Positions 1-5,864 of a stretch of 6,610 bases of DNA are shown here, in pieces. Below the pieces are notes generated by a model. The model did not search any database and was not told the DNA's origin. It worked only from the letters and a program-made list of their open reading frames with translations. Numbering within the stretch: position 1 is the stretch's first letter; each line of letters starts with the position of its first letter. The position numbers were made by a program, and so were the translations under genes. The stretch lies in NCBI GenBank assembly GCA_017615235.1, contig JAGAAM010000195.1, positions 1 through 6,610 on the forward strand. The letters run 5' to 3'. The DNA comes from Clostridia bacterium. Lineage in GTDB: Bacteria > Bacillota_A > Clostridia > Oscillospirales > CAG-382.

Positions 1-469
1 CGGAACAGATACGTTCCGCCGTGTCTTTTCTGTTTTTTATGCTTATCAGGCAATACAGCGCCTTGCCGCCGTCGAGTTTTTTCCCCGGAAGGAGATTGAA
101 CGCAGCGAGGAACAGATTTACCGCCGACCCGAAAAGAGCATATTCCGAACCCGCGGCGGCGAACAGCAGAGCGCACAGTGCCGCCGCCAAAAGCGAAAAC
201 GCCGGCCCCGCGAGCGCGACGCGGAGTTCAGAAGCGTCGTCAAGCCCTTCCGGGCAGACGATAAGCGCTCCCATCGGCAGTACATCGATCCTTCGCGGAC
301 GCGCCGAAAGCGATCTCAGCGCCGCGAGATGTCCGGCTTCGTGGATAAGCGCGGATAGAAAAAGTATACAGAACGGGATCGCGCCTTCGACGGAAAGCAT
401 AAAAATCAGCACCGGCAGTGCGAAGACCGATATCCTCAGCCTCAGGCGCGGAACGACGATATAGAACAC
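1..469 (-). CDS. spoIVFB: SpoIVFB-like site-2 intramembrane metalloprotease (M50B), C-terminus cut by window edge
   Basis: Membrane zinc protease of family M50. SpoIVFB of this family cuts pro-sigma-K in the membrane around the forespore during late sporulation. Visible in the sequence: 156 residues from a GTG start, with HEAGH at residues 43-47 inside the second hydrophobic segment, the second zinc motif NLLPGKKLDGG at 125-135 (Asp133), a glycine-proline pair (AGP) at 87-89, and several hydrophobic stretches. The known catalytic residues of B. subtilis SpoIVFB are His43, Glu44, His47 and Asp137, so both numbering and spacing agree and support the GTG at 469. That GTG has no clear Shine-Dalgarno but follows the upstream stop codon by two bases, which suggests translational coupling. 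The reading frame is open to base 1, so the C-terminal part (in SpoIVFB a CBS-type domain) is not visible. It could instead be another M50B protease; the position beside spoIIGA-sigE favours the sporulation role. Confidence 0.85.
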   Translation of the reverse strand, partial: MFYIVVPRLRLRISVFALPVLIFMLSVEGAIPFCILFLSALIHEAGHLAALRSLSARPRRIDVLPMGALIVCPEGLDDASELRVALAGPAFSLLAAALCALLFAAAGSEYALFGSAVNLFLAAFNLLPGKKLDGGKALYCLISIKNRKDTAERICS

Positions 470-471
470 AG

Positions 472-711
472 TTATCCGACAGCTTCTTTGAACAGATCGA
501 ACAGTCCGCGCGGCAGTCCGTTGCCTCCGCCTCCGGCGAATACGGCGATATCGTTATTCCCGCCGTATATCGCGGCTATCGCGCAGACGGCGAATACCGT
601 CAACGCGACGGCAAGGATGACCGACGCGATACCTTTCGGCGTTTTAAAAAGGAGAAAAGGCTTTTTCAAAAATTTTTTCACTTCGCTTTCGGTTGCGACA
701 AAATGCACCAC
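472..711 (-). CDS. small one-TM membrane protein upstream of the M50 protease
   Basis: I do not recognise a family. The 79-residue frame has a basic N-terminus (VKKFLKKPF, about 11-19), one strong hydrophobic segment (about residues 28-49), then a glycine-rich stretch (GGGGN, 60-64) and a short amphipathic tail. This predicts a single-pass membrane protein. It lies immediately upstream of the protease gene (two-base gap), the position that spoIVFA takes in B. subtilis. SpoIVFA, however, is about 264 residues and carries an extracytoplasmic LytM-like domain, which is absent here. The start is unsure: GTG at 711 and 708 lie in a stem-loop and have no Shine-Dalgarno; GTG at 681 (69 residues, starting with KKFLKKP after it) has a weak GAAAG four bases ahead and may be the real one. 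A role as regulator or anchor of the protease is inference from position only. Confidence 0.55.
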   Translation of the reverse strand: MVHFVATESEVKKFLKKPFLLFKTPKGIASVILAVALTVFAVCAIAAIYGGNNDIAVFAGGGGNGLPRGLFDLFKEAVG

Positions 712-728
712 GGCGCGGGATCTATAAT
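695..728 (+). promoter_or_regulatory. possible Spo0A-type spoIIG promoter with 22-bp spacing
   Basis: TATAAT at 723-728 is a perfect -10 sequence. GCGACA at 695-700 matches the -35 consensus at four of six positions and leaves a 22-bp spacer. The sigma-A promoter of B. subtilis spoIIG is known for the same unusually long spacing, bridged by Spo0A~P bound at 0A boxes over the -35 region. On the minus strand the same place reads TTTTGTCGCAA (about 703-693), which contains TGTCGCA, one mismatch from the 0A core TGNCGAA. Transcription would start near 735, upstream of both candidate spoIIGA starts. The -35 match is modest, so this remains a candidate. Confidence 0.4.
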
Positions 729-744
729 GATCCCGGCGGTGGTG
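706..744. repeat. imperfect inverted repeat (stem-loop) in the divergent spoIVF/spoIIG control region
   Basis: The arms GGGATC (717-722) and GATCCC (729-734) pair perfectly around a TATAAT loop (723-728). The stem extends outward through C716/G735 and, after a one-base bulge and one mismatch, through CACCAC/GTGGTG at the outer ends. On the plus strand it is followed by TTTTAT, so it could act as a weak terminator of antisense transcripts. It could also be a protein-binding palindrome. The outer arm overlaps the possible GTG starts of the minus-strand small protein. Confidence 0.6.
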
Positions 745-750
745 TTTTAT

Positions 751-1560
751 ATGTATTTTGAAGACGGCGTGATTTATGCGGATATTTATTTCGTTATCAA
801 CTTCTGCATCGATTTTTTATGTCTTTTCATTACCGGACGGCTGAACCGGCGGGGCGCGAAAACTTTGCGGACGCTCGCAGCGGCTCTGTTCGGGAGCGTT
901 TACGCTTTTCTGCCGTATCTGTTCCCCGGACTTCCGGTTTACGTCCTGCTGCCGATGCACGTCGCCGCGGCGGCTGTCGTCTGCATGATCGCGTTCGGAG
1001 TTTCGGGAGGAGCGAAAAAGTTCGCGCTCGTGCTCGTGTCGTTTTTCACGACGGAAGCGCTGATGGGCGGACTCGTAAGCGGGATATACGGGCTTGTTTC
1101 GAACGGCGAAGGATTGAGCCGGGCGGCTTTCGCGCCGATATGCGTGATATCCGCGCTGGCGGCGCTGTTTTACGGGCTGATATGCCGGAACAAAAGCAAA
1201 ACGAGGGTGTGCGAGCTGCGCTTCACGGTAGCAGGCGAGACGGTGCGGGCGCGGCTGATCGTCGACAGCGGGAACCTTGTCACGGAGCCGTTTTCCGCCC
1301 TGCCGGTGATCGTGCTTTCGCACTCGGTGCTCCCTCCTCCGCTCGACAGTCCCGACGTGACCGGTTACCCCGTCGCGGTGAGGATGATCCCTTTCGAGAC
1401 CGGTGCCGGAAAGGGCTGCCTTTTCGGGTTCCGCCCGGAAAAAGCGGAAGTCATCATCCCGGCGAACAAGCCGCGCGAAGTCAAGGCTTTTATCGGAGTG
1501 GACACCGAAAGGGCTTCCTATTCCGGATACGACGGGCTTTTGCCCGCCGAACTGATCTGA
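751..1560 (+). CDS. spoIIGA: SpoIIGA, membrane aspartic protease that activates pro-sigma-E
   Basis: SpoIIGA is the sporulation-specific protease that removes the pro-sequence of sigma-E in the mother cell after a forespore signal (SpoIIR in known systems). The 269-residue protein has about five hydrophobic segments in its N-terminal half, beginning with [16 protein letters not shown], which resembles the family's N-terminus. A cytoplasmic C-terminal half follows. Its catalytic motif VDSGN holds Asp172, the counterpart of B. subtilis Asp183, and further family-like blocks are [10 protein letters not shown] and the terminal [10 protein letters not shown]. subtilis SpoIIGA is 309 residues, so this one is somewhat short. 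ATG 751 has a GGTG-containing stretch upstream; GTG 769 (263 residues) fits the homologous N-terminus better but has only a weak GAAG. The open frame continues upstream past 751, where it is antisense to the minus-strand genes. Its substrate gene sigE follows after 19 bases. Confidence 0.92.
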   Translation: MYFEDGVIYADIYFVINFCIDFLCLFITGRLNRRGAKTLRTLAAALFGSVYAFLPYLFPGLPVYVLLPMHVAAAAVVCMIAFGVSGGAKKFALVLVSFFTTEALMGGLVSGIYGLVSNGEGLSRAAFAPICVISALAALFYGLICRNKSKTRVCELRFTVAGETVRARLIVDSGNLVTEPFSALPVIVLSHSVLPPPLDSPDVTGYPVAVRMIPFETGAGKGCLFGFRPEKAEVIIPANKPREVKAFIGVDTERASYSGYDGLLPAELI

Positions 1561-1579
1561 CGATGAAAGGAAAAGTTTT

Positions 1580-2290
1580 ATGAAAACCGTTACAGACCCG
1601 CTGATCAAGCTTATACGCCGGATACTTTGCGGCGACAACTTCGTTTTTTACATAAACGGACCGCAGACGCTGCCTCCGCCGCTTTCCAAGGAGGAGGAAG
1701 CGGAGCTTCTGCAGACTATCGAAAGCGATCCCGGCGCCCGGAAGACGCTGATCGAGCGCAACCTGAGGCTTGTCGTATATATCGCAAAAAAGTTCGAGAG
1801 CACGTCGATAGGTATCGAGGATCTGATCTCGATAGGCACCATCGGGCTTATCAAAGCGGTGAACACCTTCCGGTCGGACAAGCAGATCAAGCTGGCGACC
1901 TACGCTTCGCGGTGCATCGAGAACGAGATACTGATGTTTATCCGCAAGAACTCCGGCGCGAAGGCCGAACTTTCGCTCGACGAGCCGCTGAATATCGATT
2001 ACGACGGCAACGAACTGCTTTTATGCGACGTGCTGGGCACCGACAACGATTACGTATATAAAAGTCTGGAGGAGAACGAGGACAAAAGGATGATCTCGAA
2101 GGCGATGGCGGGACTTTGCAAAAGAGACCGGCGTATAATCGAGCTTCGATACGGATTGAAGAACGGAGGCAGGGAGCTTACCCAAAAAGAGGTGGCGGAT
2201 ATCCTGGGCATATCGCAAAGCTATATTTCCCGTCTTGAAAAGCGGATAATCGAGCAAATGAAGGATTATCTGACCCGGCAAAACTATTGA
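1580..2290 (+). CDS. sigE: RNA polymerase sporulation sigma factor E (pro-sigma-E)
   Basis: Early mother-cell sigma factor, made as an inactive membrane-associated precursor and activated by SpoIIGA. At 236 residues it is close to B. subtilis SigE (239). The N-terminal pro-sequence (about 1-23) is basic and amphipathic ([10 protein letters not shown]), and the junction [16 protein letters not shown] parallels the B. subtilis processing region (VYYIGG...LPPPLS), so cleavage near residue 23 is inferred. Region 2 (about 55-123) contains [34 protein letters not shown] and [16 protein letters not shown], all near-invariant in sigma-E/sigma-K proteins. [15 protein letters not shown] (134-148) follows, and region 4 (about 175-230) has a helix-turn-helix with [25 protein letters not shown] 1580 follows a GAAAGGAAAAG Shine-Dalgarno region. 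The stop codon overlaps the -35 element of the next gene's promoter. sigG, the usual downstream neighbour in B. subtilis and many Clostridia, does not follow. Confidence 0.97.
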   Translation: MKTVTDPLIKLIRRILCGDNFVFYINGPQTLPPPLSKEEEAELLQTIESDPGARKTLIERNLRLVVYIAKKFESTSIGIEDLISIGTIGLIKAVNTFRSDKQIKLATYASRCIENEILMFIRKNSGAKAELSLDEPLNIDYDGNELLLCDVLGTDNDYVYKSLEENEDKRMISKAMAGLCKRDRRIIELRYGLKNGGRELTQKEVADILGISQSYISRLEKRIIEQMKDYLTRQNY

Positions 2291-2315
2291 CTTGGCGGCG
2301 ATTTGGATGTATAAT
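2287..2315 (+). promoter_or_regulatory. near-consensus sigma-A promoter overlapping the sigE stop codon
   Basis: TTGACT (2287-2292, five of six) and TATAAT (2310-2315, six of six) are separated by exactly 17 bp. The -35 element includes the TGA stop codon of sigE. Transcription would begin near 2322 and give a leader of about 37 bases before the ATG at 2359. This makes the glycosyltransferase-like gene transcribable in vegetative cells, independently of the sporulation genes upstream. Confidence 0.85.
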
Positions 2316-2358
2316 ATCCGGCGTGGGATCATGTGACAGTGCAACCAGGAGGGCCGTT

Positions 2359-3300
2359 ATGCCGGTTTCGGATCTGACAATTTTCATCAGCAGCTGCGAC
2401 AAAAACAGCGACCTCTGGCCGGTGTTTTTCCGAAACCTTTCGGCAAAGTGGCCGTCTTCCCGCGAACTGCCGGTGGTGCTTAATGCCGAAACGCTCGATT
2501 ATTCCTATCCGGGATATGATATCGTCTGCCCTGCCGTATGCGCAGAAGGCGATAAAGAAATGCCCTGGAGCACGCGCTTTTTAAAGGCGTTGGAAAGCGT
2601 GAAGACCGAATACTGTTATCTGGTCCTGGAGGATTTCCTTCTTCCTCATCCGGTCGACGAAGCGAAGTTCGGCGAATTTATGGACGAGATACGCGGAACG
2701 AAGGATTTCGGATGCTGTTATTTCTGCGCGGCTCATTCGAGATATCCGAATTTTCCCGTCGAAGGAAAGAAATTTTTCCTTTCGGTGAACCGCTACAGCG
2801 ATTATAAAGCCGATCTTTCACCGGGATTATGGAAGACCGCGCTTTTGAGAAAGCTTGTCAAGCCCGGCCTGAATATCTGGCAGGCGGAGCTGGTCATGCG
2901 TGACAGGTCGTACAAACTTTGGCGGAAAGAAAAATACTTCACCCTGTCGCAGTACGATTTCGACAAGACCCCGCTTTATCAAAAAGAAATCCCGGAAAGG
3001 CAGGCCGTGTGTTACGATTTCCGGATGCAGCTCGTTAAGGGCAAATGGGTGCCTGCGCTCGTCGGTTTTCTGAAAAGCGAAGGGATCGACGCCGATTTTG
3101 AAAAGCGCGGGATAATCGAACACGATTTCGACGTTAACGCGAAGAGCAACGTCGACGCCGCCGAGCGCGAGTTGAAAAAGGGCTATAAGCATCTTACGCG
3201 CTATTTCAGGCTCCACAATCATATCATCCCGTCGCTGAGCCGCATCAAATGGCGGTTCATCGCGATCTTTACGGGAAACAACAAAGCCGCTTATAAATGA
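2359..3300 (+). CDS. glycosyltransferase-like protein (putative sugar transferase)
   Basis: A 313-residue cytoplasmic protein without signal peptide. The N-terminus (LTIFISSCDKNSDLWPVFF, residues 6-24) and the later TEYCYLVLEDFLL (83-95) resemble a family of bacterial polysaccharide-type glycosyltransferases, in which a strand opens the nucleotide-binding fold and a strand ending in Glu-Asp takes the place of the DxD metal site. SPGLWKT (154-160) followed by NIWQAELVM (172-180) sits where these proteins place an acceptor-site segment. The C-terminal third is basic and carries no motif I recognise. ATG 2359 is chosen because AGGAGG lies eight bases upstream and the promoter at 2287-2315 fits; an upstream in-frame extension to 2287 would overlap sigE and the promoter. 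Donor and acceptor cannot be read from sequence. It stands alone, not in a polysaccharide cluster. The assignment rests on recalled motif similarity. Confidence 0.7.
   Translation: MPVSDLTIFISSCDKNSDLWPVFFRNLSAKWPSSRELPVVLNAETLDYSYPGYDIVCPAVCAEGDKEMPWSTRFLKALESVKTEYCYLVLEDFLLPHPVDEAKFGEFMDEIRGTKDFGCCYFCAAHSRYPNFPVEGKKFFLSVNRYSDYKADLSPGLWKTALLRKLVKPGLNIWQAELVMRDRSYKLWRKEKYFTLSQYDFDKTPLYQKEIPERQAVCYDFRMQLVKGKWVPALVGFLKSEGIDADFEKRGIIEHDFDVNAKSNVDAAERELKKGYKHLTRYFRLHNHIIPSLSRIKWRFIAIFTGNNKAAYK
3268..3297 (+). promoter_or_regulatory. possible sigma-A promoter for the NYN-domain gene
   Basis: TTTACG (3268-3273, four of six) and TATAAA (3292-3297, five of six) are 18 bp apart in the last codons of the glycosyltransferase-like gene. 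The arrangement mirrors the stronger promoter at the end of sigE. It would give a leader of about 50 bases before the start at 3353. The -35 match is modest and readthrough from the upstream promoter is equally possible, since no terminator is visible between the two genes. Confidence 0.3.
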
Positions 3301-3336
3301 TCATATCTTCCCTTTAACAAGCATTTATTCTAACAG

Positions 3337-3355
3337 AAAGGAGGCGATAAACATA
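3337..3355 (+). promoter_or_regulatory. strong ribosome binding site positioned for an ATA start codon
   Basis: AAAGGAGG at 3337-3344 is a near-full anti-Shine-Dalgarno match. Eight bases downstream the reading frame of the NYN protein presents ATA (3353-3355) rather than ATG, GTG or TTG. A second ATA at 3347 is too close to the site. This decides the start, or shows that a normal ATG has mutated to ATA. Confidence 0.65.
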
Positions 3356-4147
3356 GGTCTTTTCAGCAAAAAAGAACCCGCGCGCAATCCCGTGAACGGA
3401 GAATCCGGCGCAAGACTCCCGAAAGCGGTCGCTTTCGTGGATTACGAGCACTGGTATATCTCGTTAAAAAACAATTACGGCCTTCAGCCGAACATCCGCG
3501 ACTGGTTTGAGGAACTCAACAAAAATTATAATCTTATCGAAGTCACGTTCTTTGCCGATTTCTCGCACAAGAGCCTTGCAGACGAGATAGGCAGGATAAG
3601 GCTGTTTTCAAACAAGATAATCGACACGCGCAGTCCGAACGGCGTACAAAAGGATTATACCGACTTCATTATTCTCGATAACATGTATCAAAAGGCGCTT
3701 TCTTCGGACGATATCGACGTATTCATACTGTTCTCCGGCGACGGGCATTTCAGCTCCGTTACCGCGTTTTTAAAGAACTTTTACCGCAAGGAAGTCGTCG
3801 TTTACGGAGTGAACGGATCGTTCTCGAAACAGCTTCGCGAGACGGCAAGCTCGTTCAGGGTAATGCCCACGGAAAAGGATATAAACGACAGCTTTTACGG
3901 CTATATCTTCGATTATCTCAAAACCAGCCGCAGCCCGACTTACAATGACGCGATAAAAGAAGTCACCGAGAAATCGCGCGCAAAGGGTCCCGAAAAACAA
4001 AGGATCACCAACGCGATGAAATCGCTTATGGACGCGGAGATCATCTCCGAGCGCAGCATCACCGCCGGTAAAGGCAAAAAGAAGATGCTGTTCGTGGATT
4101 GGGAAAAAGCCGAAAAATCCGGGCTTTACTGCGAAAAAGTGCATTAA
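3353..4147 (+). CDS. NYN-domain protein (PIN-like RNase fold, LabA/DUF88 type) with probable ATA start
   Basis: NYN domains are PIN-like nuclease folds with conserved aspartates that bind a metal ion; many are predicted RNases. In the 264-residue protein the domain covers about 24-175: VAFVDYEHW (Asp30), KDYTDFIILDNMYQ (Asp104, Asp109), then ILFSGDGHFSSVTAFLKNF with Asp130, matching the SGDGDF-type motif. The remaining part (about 185-264) is basic and helical and looks like a winged-helix-type segment, which is inference. Start choice: AAAGGAGG (3337-3344) is ideally spaced, eight bases, before ATA at 3353, and translation from there gives the typical N-terminus GLFSKKEPARN. No ATG, GTG or TTG lies in frame until GTG 3392 (251 residues), which has no Shine-Dalgarno. 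The RNA target is unknown. It lies between an accessory gene and the rimP operon, with a 127-base gap to rimP. Confidence 0.8.
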   Translation: MGLFSKKEPARNPVNGESGARLPKAVAFVDYEHWYISLKNNYGLQPNIRDWFEELNKNYNLIEVTFFADFSHKSLADEIGRIRLFSNKIIDTRSPNGVQKDYTDFIILDNMYQKALSSDDIDVFILFSGDGHFSSVTAFLKNFYRKEVVVYGVNGSFSKQLRETASSFRVMPTEKDINDSFYGYIFDYLKTSRSPTYNDAIKEVTEKSRAKGPEKQRITNAMKSLMDAEIISERSITAGKGKKKMLFVDWEKAEKSGLYCEKVH

Positions 4148-4158
4148 AACGGGGAAGA

Positions 4159-4203
4159 TTTTTTCAAAAAACTATTGTAATGCGCAGTAAAACATGGTAT
4201 AAT
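4159..4203 (+). promoter_or_regulatory. rimP-nusA operon promoter, extended -10, with AT-rich upstream tract
   Basis: TTGTAA (4175-4180, four of six) and TATAAT (4198-4203, six of six) are 17 bp apart, and TGG (4195-4197) directly before the -10 makes the extended TGnTATAAT form. The tract TTTTTTCAAAAAA (4159-4171) lies directly upstream of the -35 and could serve as an UP element. Transcription would start near 4210 and give a leader of about 65 bases. No sporulation sigma pattern is seen, as expected for a housekeeping operon. Confidence 0.85.
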
Positions 4204-4226
4204 ACCCAAAGAAGAATGATTATTGA

Positions 4227-4262
4227 CAAGAGAGGGTCGACGCCCTCTCTTGACTGTTTGAT
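4227..4262 (+). terminator. rimP leader hairpin with weak T-tract, candidate attenuator
   Basis: A perfect 10-bp inverted repeat, CAAGAGAGGG (4227-4236) and CCCTCTCTTG (4243-4252), surrounds a TCGACG loop. It lies between the promoter and the rimP Shine-Dalgarno (AAGGAG, 4263-4268). It is followed by an interrupted T-rich stretch (ACTGTTTGAT), too weak for a strong intrinsic terminator. From memory, similar G/A-rich hairpins precede rimP in other Firmicutes, and in B. subtilis the operon is reported to be controlled by NusA-dependent termination in its leader. An autoregulatory attenuator is therefore the favoured reading, by inference. No competing antiterminator helix was seen. Confidence 0.65.
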
Positions 4263-4274
4263 AAGGAGATTCCG

Positions 4275-4787
4275 ATGGCAGACAAAAAAAGCGGCGTCGC
4301 CGCGAAGGTGCGCGCGCTGGTCGAAAAACCGGTGACCGACGCGGGTTATACTCTTTGGGACGTTTCTTATTACAAAGAAGGCCCGGAGATGATTCTTGAG
4401 ATTTCCATCGACAAAAAAGAAGGCGTCTCGATCAACGACTGTTCGGCGGTCACGAAGATAGTCGAACCGCTCATCGACGAGCTCGACCCCATCGAGGAAA
4501 GCTATTGCCTCCAGGTGTCCTCCGCCGGGACGGTACGCCCCCTCGACCGCGAGGAACACATCGCTTTCGTATGCGATAACGGCATGCCGGTAAATATCGG
4601 GCTTTATACCGCGCTTGACGGCAGCAAGGAGTTCTGCGGCAGGATCGCGGAGTTCGACAAGGACAGCGTGACGCTCGACACCGGCGAAAAGCAATTGAAG
4701 ATCGACAAAAAAACGATATCGAAAATAACCGCTGATTTTTATAAAACCGACGGGGATCAGGACCCCGAAGACGAAGACAAGGAGTAA
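4275..4787 (+). CDS. rimP: ribosome maturation factor RimP
   Basis: RimP assists assembly of the 30S subunit in the cytoplasm. The 170-residue protein has the family's two-part build. The N-terminal alpha/beta domain (about 5-85) contains GYTLWDVSYYKEGPEMILEISID and SINDCSAVTKIVEPLIDELDPIEESYCLQVSSAG; an SH3-like C-terminal domain (about 90-155) includes the GRIAEFDKDSVTL segment. It ends in an acidic tail (DGDQDPEDEDKE) that makes it a little longer than the usual 150-155 residues. The motif normally written SSPG...RPL reads SSAGTVRPL, with alanine for proline at 84. ATG 4275 has AAGGAG six bases upstream. It is the first gene of the operon; nusA starts three bases after its stop, and its last codons carry the nusA ribosome binding site. 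Confidence 0.95.
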   Translation: MADKKSGVAAKVRALVEKPVTDAGYTLWDVSYYKEGPEMILEISIDKKEGVSINDCSAVTKIVEPLIDELDPIEESYCLQVSSAGTVRPLDREEHIAFVCDNGMPVNIGLYTALDGSKEFCGRIAEFDKDSVTLDTGEKQLKIDKKTISKITADFYKTDGDQDPEDEDKE

Positions 4788-4790
4788 AAA

Positions 4791-5864
4791 ATGAACAAGG
4801 AACTTTTTGAATCTCTCGACCTTCTTGAAAAAGAAAAGGGCATTTCGAAGGAGTATATGCTCGAAAGGATCGAAGCGGCTTTGCTTTCGGCTTACCGCAA
4901 GGAGAACGCCGGCAACGAAAACGCCAGGATAAAGCTCGATCCCGTCAAACAGGAAGCCAAGCTTTACAAACAGCTGACCGTCGTTGAAGAAGTGACCGAT
5001 CCGATGACCGAGATCTCGCTCGACGACGCGCACATGAAGTCCAAAAAATACAAAGTCGGCGATATCTACGAGATAGAGCTGAAAACCAAAAACTTCGGCA
5101 GGATCGCCGCCCAGACCGCAAAACAGGTCATAATCCAGGGCATCCGCGAAGCCGAACGCGGAAACCTAATCCGCGAATACGAGGACAAGAAAGAGGAGAT
5201 CGTCTCCGCAGTCGTCGTGAGAGTCGACCCGAACACCGGCAACGCGACGCTCGAGATCGGCAGGAACAAAAACGAGATGGTGCTCTTCCGCAACGAGCAG
5301 ATCCCCAACGAAACGCTTCAGGTCGGCGACAGGATAAAAGTCTATATCACCGAGATAAAAAAAGCCGCCCGCGGACCGAGCGTCCAGCTTTCCCGCGTGC
5401 ATCCCGGGCTTGTCAGCCGCCTTTTCGAGCTTGAAGTACCGGAGATCAAGGACGGCACCGTGGAGATAATGCGCGTCGCGCGTGAAGCCGGCAGCAGGAC
5501 CAAGATCGCCGTCGTTTCCAACGACGAGAACGTCGACGCCATCGGCGCCTGCATAGGCCCGAAGGGCGCGCGTAAGAACAACGTCACCGCCGAGCTTGCG
5601 GGTGAAAAGATCGACATTATCCTTTACAGCGACGACGCCGAGGAATTCATCAGCGCGGCTCTCGCCCCCGCAACGGTCGAATCGGTAATGAAACTGCCGG
5701 AATCCGACAGGGCTTACCGCGTTCGCGTCGCTGACGACCAGCTTTCGCTCGCGATCGGAAAAGAAGGCCAGAACGCAAGGCTCGCGGCTAAACTTACCGG
5801 CTGCAAGATCGACATAAAGAGCACCCGCACCGCCGAAGCTGACGGCGAAGACGCCGGCGAATAA
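4791..5864 (+). CDS. nusA: transcription termination/antitermination protein NusA
   Basis: NusA binds RNA polymerase near the RNA exit channel and promotes pausing and hairpin-dependent termination; it also takes part in antitermination of rRNA operons. At 357 residues it matches the short Gram-positive form (B. subtilis 371), without the acidic repeats of enterobacterial NusA. Domains in order: N-terminal polymerase-binding domain (1-125, starting MNKELFESLDLLEKEKGISKE), S1 (about 135-200, ending with GPSVQLSRVHPGLVSRLFELEVPEI), KH1 (about 210-280, with IGPKG at 255-259) and KH2 (about 285-345, with LAIGKEGQNARLAAKLTG at 320-337). KH1 reads GPKGARKNNV where GPRGSRVQ is more usual. The ribosome binding site AAGGAG lies in the last codons of rimP. 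NusA may act on the hairpin in its own operon leader. Confidence 0.98.
   Translation: MNKELFESLDLLEKEKGISKEYMLERIEAALLSAYRKENAGNENARIKLDPVKQEAKLYKQLTVVEEVTDPMTEISLDDAHMKSKKYKVGDIYEIELKTKNFGRIAAQTAKQVIIQGIREAERGNLIREYEDKKEEIVSAVVVRVDPNTGNATLEIGRNKNEMVLFRNEQIPNETLQVGDRIKVYITEIKKAARGPSVQLSRVHPGLVSRLFELEVPEIKDGTVEIMRVAREAGSRTKIAVVSNDENVDAIGACIGPKGARKNNVTAELAGEKIDIILYSDDAEEFISAALAPATVESVMKLPESDRAYRVRVADDQLSLAIGKEGQNARLAAKLTGCKIDIKSTRTAEADGEDAGE

Noticed and set aside
21..464. Plus-strand open frame of 147 codons
   Set aside because: It is antisense to the M50 protease, whose HEAGH and LDGG motifs are read clearly on the minus strand; the translation is serine/alanine-rich with no motif.
418..750. 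N-terminal extension of spoIIGA to an upstream ATG
   Set aside because: The extra 111 residues are low-complexity, antisense to the minus-strand genes and absent from SpoIIGA, which begins near the first membrane helix.
817..1638. Minus-strand frame of 273 codons across spoIIGA
   Set aside because: It is the shadow of spoIIGA, rich in Arg, His and Gln, with no recognisable domain.
2287..2358. Earlier in-frame start for the glycosyltransferase-like gene
   Set aside because: It would overlap the sigE stop and the promoter and lacks a ribosome binding site; AGGAGG marks ATG 2359.
4159..4171. T6-C-A6 as a terminator for the NYN gene
   Set aside because: The stem would be only A-T pairs with a one-base loop and no G-C core; it fits better as an AT-rich element upstream of the promoter.
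4223..4228. TTGACA as a -35 element within the rimP leader
   Set aside because: No -10-like sequence lies 16-18 bp downstream; the bases at that distance belong to the hairpin.
4164..5033. Minus-strand frame of 289 codons across rimP and nusA
   Set aside because: Long but antisense to two certain genes, and it also runs over their promoter and leader; its Phe/Val/Arg-rich translation is typical of an antisense frame.
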